9,434 bases of DNA from Chloroflexota bacterium (GCA_022563135.1 JADFNZ010000059.1:1-9434), one strand, 5' to 3'. Shown: positions 1 through 6,613, counted from the stretch's first letter. Translations and numbers: made by a program. Notes: a model not told the origin generated them from the sequence alone.

Positions 1-462
1 GAGAAGATCGACGGCGTGGGGGAGCAGGTCGAGCACCGCGCCCAGGTTCTCGCGCACGCCCTTCTCGCTGCCGGGGAGGTTGAGGATCAGGCAGCGGCCG
101 CGCACGCCGGCGATGCCGCGCGAGAGCGCAGCCATTGGCGTGTGCTTGAGGCCGGTGGCGCGCATCAGCTCATCGAGGCCGGGCACGGGCCGCTCGATCA
201 CCTCCGCGGTCGCTTCGGGCGTGACGTCGCGCGGCCCGAGGCCGGTGCCGCCCGTGGTGACGATGAGGTCGAGGTCGCCGGAGTCGGCCCATTCTGCCAG
301 CGTCTGAGCGATCTGGTCGCGCTCGTCCGGCAGTACGTTCGAGCGCTCGATGGCGGCATCGATCGTAGTGAGCAGCTCGCCGATGGCGGCGCCGCTCGTG
401 TCGGTGCGTTCGCCGCGGGAGCCCTTGTCGCTGATGGTGAGAACGCCGGCGCGGATGGACAT
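1..462 (-). CDS. mogA: MogA/MoaB-family molybdopterin adenylyltransferase (3' end off the window)
   Basis: The minus-strand frame reads without a stop for 154 codons from an ATG at 462 and leaves the window at base 1, so only the extreme C-terminus is missing (the family is usually about 160-195 residues). Family features seen are an N-terminal GVLTISDKGSRGERTD stretch (residues 6-21, the usual SD..S.G...D pattern), the nucleotide/molybdopterin loop TTGGTGLGPRDVTPEAT (69-85), and NLPGSEKG (128-135) followed by a predicted C-terminal helix. In the family this cytoplasmic enzyme activates molybdopterin with ATP to adenylyl-molybdopterin before metal insertion. MogA versus MoaB cannot be separated from sequence alone; the short length is closer to MoaB. 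The ATG at 462 is preceded by GAGG at 470-467. An ATG at 473 on this strand is in another frame and gives no family match. The gene is transcribed away from the cell-wall cluster and has no functional link to it. Confidence 0.93.
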   Translation of the reverse strand, partial: MSIRAGVLTISDKGSRGERTDTSGAAIGELLTTIDAAIERSNVLPDERDQIAQTLAEWADSGDLDLIVTTGGTGLGPRDVTPEATAEVIERPVPGLDELMRATGLKHTPMAALSRGIAGVRGRCLILNLPGSEKGVRENLGAVLDLLPHAVDLL

Positions 463-471
463 GGCGGCCTC

Positions 472-480
472 ATGATAGCA
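472..480 (-). promoter_or_regulatory. possible extended -10 promoter for mogA
   Basis: On the minus strand the sequence TGCTATCAT (480-472) fits an extended -10 element: TG, one base, then TATCAT, which matches TATAAT at five of six positions. No convincing -35 box lies 16-18 bases upstream. If used, transcription would begin near 465, only a few bases before the ATG at 462, giving an essentially leaderless message. This rests on motif match alone. Confidence 0.35.
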
Positions 481-524
481 CAGCGTGTCAGGAAAATTAG
501 GCGAAGAAATCGGGCTAAGGGGGG

Positions 525-552
525 TTGACAATTGCGGCCGTGGTGGTAAGAT
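525..552 (+). promoter_or_regulatory. dcw cluster promoter upstream of mraZ
   Basis: A perfect -35 hexamer TTGACA (525-530) is followed after 16 bases by TAAGAT (547-552), four of six matches to the -10 consensus. The predicted start is near 559, leaving a leader of about 80 bases before the mraZ TTG at 639. The stretch is less GC-rich than its surroundings. The -10 box lies between the first and second MraZ boxes, so a bound MraZ would block RNA polymerase. This is the only strong housekeeping-type promoter seen ahead of the cluster. Confidence 0.75.
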
Positions 553-577
553 GTGGGCGTTCGTGGGAAATAGTGGG
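543..577 (+). promoter_or_regulatory. MraZ operator: tandem GTGGG boxes with 10-bp period
   Basis: GTGGG occurs at 553-557, 563-567 and 573-577, each separated by exactly five unrelated bases. A fourth, degenerate box GTGGT sits at 543-547 in the same register. The known MraZ site is a set of TGGG or GTGGG direct repeats with 5-nt spacers immediately upstream of mraZ, bound by a ring-shaped MraZ oligomer. The position overlapping the -10 box and early transcribed region, just before a mraZ gene, makes autorepression the natural reading. Confidence 0.88.
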
Positions 578-602
578 AGAGCTGGTAGCGTAATGTGTCA
601 TT

Positions 603-618
603 GGCCCATGCACGGGCC
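603..618 (+). other. small GC hairpin in the mraZ leader
   Basis: GGCCC at 603-607 can pair with GGGCC at 614-618 around a six-base loop, ending seven bases before the GGGAG ribosome-binding site (625-629). No T-run follows, so it is not an intrinsic terminator. A role in mRNA stability or translation of mraZ is possible, but in such GC-rich DNA a five-base stem may be chance. Confidence 0.3.
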
Positions 619-638
619 TCCAACGGGAGTGACCACCC

Positions 639-1076
639 TTGCTCTACTTCCTCGGCCGGTACGAGTACTCGATGGACGAGCGCGGCCGCGTGCCGGTGCC
701 GCCTCGTTACCGCGATGCGCTCGCCCGGGGAGCGGTGCTCAGTCAGGGGTCGCCGGACCGCTCGCTCCGCCTCTATACGGACGAGAGCTTTCAGCAGCAG
801 GCGGCGCTCTACACGAGCGAACCGGCGACGCGGCGCGCGGGCAGGATCACGCGCCACGCCTTCTTCCCTCGCTCCTTTCCGGTCGAGCTCGATCGGCAGG
901 GGCGGCTTTTGGTGCCGCCGCCGCTGCGCTCCTATGCCGAGCTGGATGGAGCCGTGGTCGTGGTCGGCGCGGGCGAATGGCTGGAGATCTGGAACCCCGC
1001 GCAGTTGGAGGCGCAGATGGCCACGGTGGACGACGAGCTGGAGCAGACGCTCGAGTCGATGGAGCCAAGGCAGTGA
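639..1076 (+). CDS. mraZ: MraZ, transcriptional regulator of the dcw cluster
   Basis: The 145-residue protein has the double SpoVT/AbrB-like layout of MraZ. The first half opens with FLGRYEYSMDERGRVPVPPRYRDAL (from residue 4), shown here only as its key DERGR motif (13-17). The second half carries FFPRSFPVELDRQGRLLVPP with DRQGR at 85-89. The family usually has 140-152 residues. The start is TTG at 639: a TGA at 630-632 closes this frame upstream, GGGAG at 625-629 is well placed, and the protein then begins just before the conserved FLGRYEYS stretch. MraZ proteins form octamers or dodecamers that bind the repeats upstream of their own gene; those repeats are present at 543-577. The TGA stop overlaps the GTG start of rsmH by four bases, so translation is probably coupled. 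Confidence 0.95.
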   Translation: MLYFLGRYEYSMDERGRVPVPPRYRDALARGAVLSQGSPDRSLRLYTDESFQQQAALYTSEPATRRAGRITRHAFFPRSFPVELDRQGRLLVPPPLRSYAELDGAVVVVGAGEWLEIWNPAQLEAQMATVDDELEQTLESMEPRQ

Positions 1077-2020
1077 GCACGGCGACGTTGACCGGCCACG
1101 CGCCCGTGATGGTGCGCGAAGTGATCGCGGCGCTGGACGTGCGGCCGGGCGGCCGCTATGTCGACGGTACTGTGGGCGGCGGGGGCCACGCGGAGGCGAT
1201 CCTGCAGGCTGCCGCGCCCGGCGGCGCCCTCGTCGGCTTCGATCGCGATCCGAAGGCGCTGAAGGCCGCGCGCAAGCGGCTGCAACACTTTGGCGGCGAC
1301 GTCCAGCTCGTGCAGGAGAGCTACACGGAGATGGGGCGTACGTGCGAGTCGATCGGCTTTGCGCCGGTGCACGGCGTGTTGCTGGACCTCGGCCTCTCTT
1401 CGCTGCAGTTGGAAGATGCCGAACGCGGCTTCAGCTTTCAGAGGGAGGGGCCACTGGATATGCGCTTCAGCCCCGCCCAAGAGCTGACCGCCGCTGAAAT
1501 CGTGAACGAATACGAGCAGGAGCAGATCGCGGACGTACTGTGGCGCTTCGGCGAGGAGCCGAAATCCCGCCGCATCGCCGCACGCATCGTGGAGCGCCGG
1601 CCGCTCCGCACCACGACAGAGCTAGCCAAGGTCGTCGAGGAGGCCGTAGGCAGGAGGTCTCGACGCCAAACCCACCCCGCCACCAGGACGTTTCAGGCCC
1701 TTCGGATCGCGGTGAACCAGGAACTCCTCAGCCTGGAAACCGCGCTTCCTCAGGCCTACGGCCTTCTGGGCGACCTTGGCAGGCTCGCGGTGCTCAGCTA
1801 CCACTCGCTGGAGGACCGGATCGTGAAAGAGTTCATCCGGCGGGAATCTCGGGACTGCGTCTGCCCGCCCAGACAGCCTGCCTGCACCTGCGACCACCGC
1901 GCGGGGCTGAGGCCGGTGAGCCGGGGCGCTGTGCGGCCGGCTCCCGAAGAGGTGACGAAGAACCCCCGCAGCCGAAGCGCGCGCCTACGGGTGGCTGAGC
2001 GGCTGCCCCAAGCCGGCTAG
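1073..2020 (+). CDS. rsmH: RsmH (MraW), 16S rRNA m4C1402 methyltransferase
   Basis: This 315-residue protein uses S-adenosylmethionine to N4-methylate C1402 of 16S rRNA in the ribosomal P site. Family motifs appear in order: HAPVM (9-13), the SAM loop VDGTVGGGGH (30-39), GFDRDP (55-60), DLGLSS (105-110), GFSF and PLDMRF (119-132), HPATRTFQALRIAVN (201-215), SYHSLEDRIVK (242-252), a CVCPP...CTC cysteine cluster (262-273) and NPRSRSARLR (297-306). Length is normal for the family. The start is GTG at 1073, overlapping the mraZ stop, with GGAG at 1061-1064 eight bases upstream. The same frame remains open back through mraZ to 485, but that extension matches nothing and is a by-product of high GC. 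The next gene begins 14 bases after its stop. Confidence 0.97.
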   Translation: MSTATLTGHAPVMVREVIAALDVRPGGRYVDGTVGGGGHAEAILQAAAPGGALVGFDRDPKALKAARKRLQHFGGDVQLVQESYTEMGRTCESIGFAPVHGVLLDLGLSSLQLEDAERGFSFQREGPLDMRFSPAQELTAAEIVNEYEQEQIADVLWRFGEEPKSRRIAARIVERRPLRTTTELAKVVEEAVGRRSRRQTHPATRTFQALRIAVNQELLSLETALPQAYGLLGDLGRLAVLSYHSLEDRIVKEFIRRESRDCVCPPRQPACTCDHRAGLRPVSRGAVRPAPEEVTKNPRSRSARLRVAERLPQAG

Positions 2021-2034
2021 GGACGGACCGCTCC

Positions 2035-2478
2035 GTGGCCGTCCTGAACCGCTCCATCGGACAGGCGCAGCGCAGAGCGCAGACCACGCCGTTGCGCATC
2101 GGGCCGGTGCTCGCCGTCGCGACGATCGCGATCGTCGTGCTCGCCGTCCTGCAGCTCACCGAGACGTCGGATGCGACGACGACGAACTTCGCCATCCATC
2201 GCCTTGAGGAGCAGAAGCTGGAGCTGCGGACCGTGACGCGACAGCTCGAGGCGGAGGTGGCCACACTCTCCTCTTTATCGCGCGTTGAGCGGGAGGCGCG
2301 GGAGCGGCTAGGGCTGGAACCGCCCCTCTCTCGGGAGACCATCGAAGTGAATGCATCCTGGCCTGCGCAAGATCAGCCGCGCCTTCCGACGCGTTTTGCG
2401 CCGGACGCTGTGGCCGATGAGAGCGGGGAGAGCTCGACCTGGTGGCGGGATCTGCTACAGCTCCTCCCATTCTACTAG
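2035..2478 (+). CDS. ftsL: FtsL/DivIC-type septum formation protein
   Basis: A 147-residue bitopic protein with a basic N-terminus, one transmembrane helix at about residues 22-41, and a coiled-coil-prone stretch at 53-88. It then has ERLGLEPP (90-97), the typical end of the FtsL/DivIC zipper domain. Such proteins sit in the divisome, bind FtsB/DivIC and FtsQ/DivIB and activate the FtsW-FtsI synthase. The position between rsmH and the class B PBP is the standard ftsL position. The start is GTG at 2035 with AGGGA at 2019-2023; no better start was found. After the RLGLEPP motif there is a 50-residue polar, Pro/Asp-rich linker ending in an aromatic, hydrophobic tail WWRDLLQLLPFY (136-147). Typical FtsL proteins are 90-120 residues, so the tail is an addition. 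Family assignment rests on topology and context because FtsL sequence is poorly conserved. Confidence 0.82.
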   Translation: MAVLNRSIGQAQRRAQTTPLRIGPVLAVATIAIVVLAVLQLTETSDATTTNFAIHRLEEQKLELRTVTRQLEAEVATLSSLSRVEREARERLGLEPPLSRETIEVNASWPAQDQPRLPTRFAPDAVADESGESSTWWRDLLQLLPFY

Positions 2479-2492
2479 CGTTGCGGATCTAG

Positions 2493-2510
2493 GCGGCCCG
2501 CGCGCGCCGC
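2493..2510 (+). other. possible hairpin in the ftsL-PBP spacer
   Basis: The 48-base gap 2479-2526 is the longest spacer inside the cluster. GCGGC at 2493-2497 can pair with GCCGC at 2506-2510 around a GC-only eight-base loop. It ends four bases before the AGGAGA ribosome-binding site (2514-2519) of the PBP gene. There is no T-run, so termination is not suggested. Significance is uncertain in DNA of this composition. Confidence 0.25.
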
Positions 2511-2526
2511 GACAGGAGATGAAGGC

Positions 2527-4248
2527 ATGGCCCGGCGAACAAACCGCCTGAGCTGGCGGTTGCTTCTCCTCCTGTTAGTGCTGTTCGTCAGCGCCGGCGG
2601 TATCGTGGCGCGTCTGGTCCAGGTCCAGATCCTCGACCGCGACTATTATGCGGAGCGGGCCGACGAGACGCACCTGCGGCGGACGGTGATCCGCGCGCCC
2701 CGCGGCGCCATTCTGGACCGCAACGGCTACCCGCTCGCGCTGACCGTCACCGCGTTCGACGTCTACATCGATCCGCGAAGCTGGGAGGACGACGCGGCCG
2801 CCCTCCGGGCGGCGACGGCGCTCGGCCCCCTGCTCAACCGCGATCCGGCGGATCTCATCGCTGCGACCCGCGCGCAGGGGCGGGGCGACTATCTGGCGGC
2901 ACGTTCGGTCAGCAGTGAGGTGGGCCTGCAGATCAGGGAGCAGGCGCTCGCTGGAGTGCGGACTCTGGACATCGGAGCTCGCTTCTATCCGGAAGGCGAC
3001 CTCGCGTCGGCCCTGCTTGGGTTCATCGGCCGCGATCAGATCGGGCTGGAGGGGATCGAGGCAGCGTTCGAAAGCGAACTGGGCGGGTCTGAGCGCATCG
3101 TCATCCTGGAACGGGACGGCCTCGGCAACCGCATCCCCTTCGGTGGTGACGTGGGCGCCAGGCCGGTCGCTGGCGGCGACGTCTACCTCACGATCGATCG
3201 CTACATCCAGCGCTTGGTGGAGGATGCGCTCGATGCCGCGCTCGAGGCACACGAGGCGACAGGCGGCACGATCATCGTCATGGACCCGGGCACGGGTGAG
3301 ATCCTGGCGATGGCCAGCCGGCCGAGCTTTCGCCTGATGGAACTGGACCTCGACGTGGCGATCCCTGCGACGCTCTTTCGCAATCGCGCTGTGACGGACA
3401 GCTATGCGCCGGGCTCCGTGATGAAAACGATCACCGTCGCAGCCGCGATCGACCTAGGCCTCGTCACGCCCCAGAGCACCTACGTGGACACCGGCTTCGC
3501 GTCGATACAGGGCGGTCACCAGATTCGCAACTGGGACCTGAGCGCGAACGGCACTGTGAGCGTTACCGGAGTTCTCCAGAAGAGCCTAAACACGGGCGCG
3601 GTCTGGATGGCCGGGCTGCTGGGCCCGGATCGCTTCTATCAGTACGTCCAGCGCTTCGGCTTCGGCGAACCGACGCAAATCAAGCTTGGTGGCGAGGCGT
3701 CGGGGCTGGTTCGCACCAACGAAGACCCCGGCTGGTTTCCCGGCGACCTGGCGACGAACAGCTTCGGCCAGGGGATCGCCGTCACCCCGCTGCAGATGCT
3801 CACCGCGATATCCGCCCTTGTAAACGGCGGCCTGCTCATGCAACCCTACATTGTGGGAGAGGTGGCGGGCCCAGAGCGCCGGCGCGTCTTCGAGCCCGTG
3901 GTCGTGCGCCGCGTCATCTCAGAGGAGACCTCGCGCGCGCTGGCCCGCATGATGAACGCCGTGGTGGATGCCCCCGGCCGCAATCACCCGGCCCGCGTAC
4001 CTGCGTATCGCGTGGGCGGCAAGACCGGCACGTCGACGTTCACGGACAGGGACACGACCATCACCTCGTTCGTCGGGTTTGTGCCCGTTCAGGAGCCGGC
4101 ATTTGCCATGCTGGTGAAGATCGATGAGCCGCAGGACTCCCGCCTGGGGAGCGTGGTGGCGGCGCCGATCTTCGCGGAGCTCGCGCCGCAGATCCTTACC
4201 TATCTCGGCGTGCGGCCCGACGATGTGGCCCACGTGGCCAGCCCCTAG
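2527..4248 (+). CDS. ftsI: class B penicillin-binding protein, FtsI/PBP3-like transpeptidase
   Basis: The 573-residue protein starts with a short cytoplasmic basic segment and a signal-anchor helix at 11-29. The PBP dimerisation domain follows with RGAILDRNG (59-67). The C-terminal transpeptidase domain has all three catalytic motifs: SVMK with nucleophile Ser297 and Lys300, SLN at 353-355, and KTGT at 499-502. This class cross-links septal peptidoglycan in the periplasmic or extracellular space and works with the FtsW polymerase encoded downstream. There is no C-terminal PASTA domain; the protein ends soon after the transpeptidase fold. The ATG at 2527 has AGGAGA at 2514-2519 and GAAGG closer in. 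Location between ftsL and murF favours the divisome enzyme (FtsI) over the elongasome paralogue (PBP2), though PBP2-type naming by automatic tools would not be surprising. Confidence 0.95.
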   Translation: MARRTNRLSWRLLLLLLVLFVSAGGIVARLVQVQILDRDYYAERADETHLRRTVIRAPRGAILDRNGYPLALTVTAFDVYIDPRSWEDDAAALRAATALGPLLNRDPADLIAATRAQGRGDYLAARSVSSEVGLQIREQALAGVRTLDIGARFYPEGDLASALLGFIGRDQIGLEGIEAAFESELGGSERIVILERDGLGNRIPFGGDVGARPVAGGDVYLTIDRYIQRLVEDALDAALEAHEATGGTIIVMDPGTGEILAMASRPSFRLMELDLDVAIPATLFRNRAVTDSYAPGSVMKTITVAAAIDLGLVTPQSTYVDTGFASIQGGHQIRNWDLSANGTVSVTGVLQKSLNTGAVWMAGLLGPDRFYQYVQRFGFGEPTQIKLGGEASGLVRTNEDPGWFPGDLATNSFGQGIAVTPLQMLTAISALVNGGLLMQPYIVGEVAGPERRRVFEPVVVRRVISEETSRALARMMNAVVDAPGRNHPARVPAYRVGGKTGTSTFTDRDTTITSFVGFVPVQEPAFAMLVKIDEPQDSRLGSVVAAPIFAELAPQILTYLGVRPDDVAHVASP

Positions 4249-4260
4249 AGGCGTCACGCG

Positions 4261-5622
4261 ATGATCGAAACAACGGAGATCGTCGAAAGCCTCGGTTCGC
4301 TCCTCCAGAATCAGCGCGGGGAGCGCGCGGGCCGCTACCGCCGCGTGGTCATCGATTCGCGGCAGGCCGGCCGCGGCGATCTCTTCGTTGCGCTTACCGT
4401 AGGGCGCGGCGACGGTCACGACTTCGCGGCGGACGCGATCGCCCGCGGCGCGCGCGCTCTGCTGGTCGAGCGTCAACAGGAGGACATGCCGTCTGGCGTG
4501 GCCGTCTTCGTCGTGCCGGACACGCTGGCCGCGCTGCAGCGGCTCGCGGCGGGCCGGCGCGAGCGGCGGCGGGCGAAAGTCATCGGCGTGACGGGCAGCG
4601 TGGGCAAGACGACGACCAAGGAGATCACCGCCGCCGTCTTGGGCACGCGCTACCCCGTCCTCAGGAACGAGGCGAACTATAACAATGAGATCGGCCTGCC
4701 CCTCACGCTGCTCAACCTCTCCCATCGCCATCGCCGTGTCGTGCTGGAGATGGCGATGCGCGCGCCCGGCGAGATCCGCACACTCTGCGAGATCGCGCGG
4801 CCGGAGGTCGGCGTGGTCACGAACGTTGGGCCCACGCACCTCGAGCAGCTCGGCAGCCTGGAGGCGATCGCGGGCGCCAAGGCCGAGCTGTTGGAGAGCC
4901 TGCCGCGCCACGGCTTCGCCGTGCTGAACGCGGACGACCCGCTCGTGCTAGCGATGGCGGAGCGCACCAGCGCGCGCCCGGTCACCTTCGGCCTCTCGCC
5001 GAAGGCCGACGTGCGCGGCAGCGAGGTCGTGAGCCGCGCGCTGCAGGGAGTCGCCTTCGAGCTCCACTGGCAGGGCGAGCACGCGCCCGTCCGCTCGTCG
5101 CTGCCGGGCCGGCACATCGTCTCCGACGCGCTTGCGGCCGCTGCGGTCGCCCTCACCGACGGCCTGGCGCTGCGCGACGTCGCGGCGGCGCTCGGCGAGG
5201 CGGAGCTGCAGCTCCGGATGGAGCGACGGCGCGGGCGGGGCGGCTGCACGATTTTGGACGACAGCTACAACGCGAGCCCCGCCTCGATGGCGGCGGCGCT
5301 GGCGCTGCTCGCGGAGATCCCCGGCCGCCGTATCGCGGTGCTCGGCGACATGAAGGAGCTCGGGGCCGCCGAGCGAGAAGGGCACCTGGCGGTCGGGCGA
5401 CGCGCCGCAGAGGCCGCGCAGGTGATCCACACCGTGGGCGACTTGGCCGCGCTCATCGCCAAGGGCGCGCGCGAGGCGGGCCATCGCGACACGTTTCACT
5501 GGCCTACGAAAGAAGCCGCGGTCGATGCGATTCGCAGTGACCTGCGTGCGGGCGATGTGGTGCTGATCAAGGCGTCGCGGGCGATGGCGTTCGAGACGCT
5601 CGTCGCGGCGCTGGAGGAATAG
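4261..5622 (+). CDS. murF: MurF, UDP-MurNAc-tripeptide:D-Ala-D-Ala ligase
   Basis: This 453-residue cytoplasmic ATP-dependent ligase adds D-alanyl-D-alanine to the UDP-MurNAc-tripeptide. Seen in order: IDSRQ (31-35, N-terminal substrate domain), P-loop GVTGSVGKTTTK (109-120), the MurF signature NYNNEIGLPLTLL (139-151), LEMAMRAPGEI (162-172), NVGPTHLEQLGS (188-199), probable carbamylated Lys207, DDSYNASPASM (333-343), GDMKELG (362-368) and VLIKASR (434-440). The NEIGLPLTLL and YNASP motifs separate it from MurE. The motif normally reading HNxxN at the central/C-terminal domain border is RHIVSDALAA (284-293) here, losing both Asn. ATG at 4261 follows the PBP stop by 12 bases, with GAGG at 4248-4251. 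The 3' end contains the strong ribosome-binding site of mraY. No murE precedes it, unlike in E. coli or Bacillus. Confidence 0.95.
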   Translation: MIETTEIVESLGSLLQNQRGERAGRYRRVVIDSRQAGRGDLFVALTVGRGDGHDFAADAIARGARALLVERQQEDMPSGVAVFVVPDTLAALQRLAAGRRERRRAKVIGVTGSVGKTTTKEITAAVLGTRYPVLRNEANYNNEIGLPLTLLNLSHRHRRVVLEMAMRAPGEIRTLCEIARPEVGVVTNVGPTHLEQLGSLEAIAGAKAELLESLPRHGFAVLNADDPLVLAMAERTSARPVTFGLSPKADVRGSEVVSRALQGVAFELHWQGEHAPVRSSLPGRHIVSDALAAAAVALTDGLALRDVAAALGEAELQLRMERRRGRGGCTILDDSYNASPASMAAALALLAEIPGRRIAVLGDMKELGAAEREGHLAVGRRAAEAAQVIHTVGDLAALIAKGAREAGHRDTFHWPTKEAAVDAIRSDLRAGDVVLIKASRAMAFETLVAALEE

Positions 5623-5624
5623 CG

Positions 5625-6596
5625 ATGGTCAGAGCGCTGGTCATCGGTTCGGCCGCGTTCGGGGTGGCTGCCCTGGCGGGCGGGCCGCTGCTCGCGTTGC
5701 TGCAGCGGTTCGGCGTGGGCAAGGAGATCAGCGACGAGGGCCCGGCCTCGCATCAGGTGAAGGCCGGCACGCCGACCATGGGCGGCCTCCTCATCCTCGG
5801 CACGATCCTGGCCGTCACTGTGCCCACCAACCTCTTCGGGCGGCTCTCTATCTTGCTGCCGCTCGGCGTCATGGGTATCACCGGCCTGCTGGGCTTCGCG
5901 GACGATCTGCTCACTCTGCAGGGGCGGTCGCGCGGCGGCGGACACTCCCGCATCGGCTTTGCCGTGAAGGAGGCGGCGTTAGTCGGCATCGGCTTGGCGG
6001 TGGGCCTCATCACATTCTACGCGCTGGACGTGGAGAGCATGTGGGTGCCCCACTTCGGCGAGTACGAATGGCCCGCGGTCGCGCTCGTTGTCATCGCGAT
6101 TGGCGTGATGGCCGCGACCACGAGCGCCTCGGCCGTCACGGATGGCCTCGATGGGCTGCTGGGCGGTGTGATGGCGCTCGCCTTCGCCGCGTACGGCGTG
6201 ATCGCCTTTTCCCAGGGGCAGACCTTTCTCGGGACGTTCTGCTTCACGGTGGTGGGGGTAGTCCTCGGATTCCTCTGGTACAACGCCCACCCAGCGCGCC
6301 TCTTCATGGGCGAGGTGGGCGCGCTCCCTTTGGGCGCTGGCCTCGCGACCGTAGCGCTGATGACGGGCTGGTGGCTGGTACTGCCGGTCGTGGGCATCGT
6401 GCTGCTGGCGGAGTTCGTATCGAACGTCGCCCAGGTCGGCTCGTTCCGGCTGACGGGCCGGCGGGTGCTGAAGATGGCGCCGCTCCATCACCATTTCGAG
6501 CTGGCAGGCTGGCCCGAGCCACGCGTCGTGCTGCGCTTCTGGCTCTTCGCTGCGGTGGGGGCGCTGCTGGGCATCGCGTTAGTCTTGACAGAATAG
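5625..6596 (+). CDS. mraY: MraY, phospho-MurNAc-pentapeptide transferase (variant active-site motifs)
   Basis: A 323-residue polytopic membrane protein that transfers phospho-MurNAc-pentapeptide to undecaprenyl phosphate, making lipid I. Conserved parts are SHQVKAGTPTMGG (42-54), the DD pair of GFADD (90-94), TDGLDG (172-177), YNAHPARLFMG (219-229), and PLHHHFELAGW (286-296) with RFW (304-306). The HHHFE loop distinguishes MraY from related WecA/TagO transferases. Departures are notable. The usual NAVNLTDGLDG reads SASAVTDGLDG (167-177), losing both Asn. FMGDxGSL reads FMGEVGAL (227-234), so the third catalytic or Mg-binding Asp is Glu230. ATG at 5625 lies two bases after the murF stop, with GGAGG at 5613-5617 inside murF, a well-spaced site indicating tight coupling. 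Context strongly supports MraY function despite the variants. Confidence 0.92.
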   Translation: MVRALVIGSAAFGVAALAGGPLLALLQRFGVGKEISDEGPASHQVKAGTPTMGGLLILGTILAVTVPTNLFGRLSILLPLGVMGITGLLGFADDLLTLQGRSRGGGHSRIGFAVKEAALVGIGLAVGLITFYALDVESMWVPHFGEYEWPAVALVVIAIGVMAATTSASAVTDGLDGLLGGVMALAFAAYGVIAFSQGQTFLGTFCFTVVGVVLGFLWYNAHPARLFMGEVGALPLGAGLATVALMTGWWLVLPVVGIVLLAEFVSNVAQVGSFRLTGRRVLKMAPLHHHFELAGWPEPRVVLRFWLFAAVGALLGIALVLTE

Positions 6597-6613
6597 TGTT
6601 AAAGTGCTATGAC
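6585..6613 (+). promoter_or_regulatory. possible internal promoter at the mraY/murD junction
   Basis: TTGACA (6585-6590) lies exactly 17 bases before TATGAC (6608-6613), four of six matches to the -10 box, with TG at 6605-6606 giving an extended -10 form. The local sequence is AT-rich against a very GC-rich background. The -10 overlaps the murD ATG at 6609, so a transcript would start near 6620 and would need the in-frame GTG at 6633 for MurD, or would serve only ftsW and murG. It is the only other TTGACA with correct spacing that I noticed. Use in vivo is unproven. Confidence 0.4.

Noticed and set aside
486..530. TGTCA (486-490) and TGACA (526-530) as an inverted-repeat operator
   Set aside because: Only five bases with a 35-base gap, and the second arm is simply part of the -35 hexamer; no support for a binding site.
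485..1072. Open frame continuous with rsmH running through the whole of mraZ, which would give a 511-residue protein
   Set aside because: The upstream part matches no family and overlaps a clear mraZ in another frame; GTG 1073 with a ribosome-binding site gives a normal-length RsmH. High GC makes stop-free frames common.
2492..2512. GC hairpin in the ftsL-PBP gap as a rho-independent terminator
   Set aside because: No T-run follows, and the downstream gene has no recognisable promoter of its own, so read-through is expected.
3919..4911. Long minus-strand open frame of 330 codons opposite the PBP and murF genes
   Set aside because: Low-complexity Arg/Ala/His/Asp-rich translation with no motif, lying opposite two well-supported genes; a shadow of GC-rich codon use. 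The same applies to the other long antisense frames.
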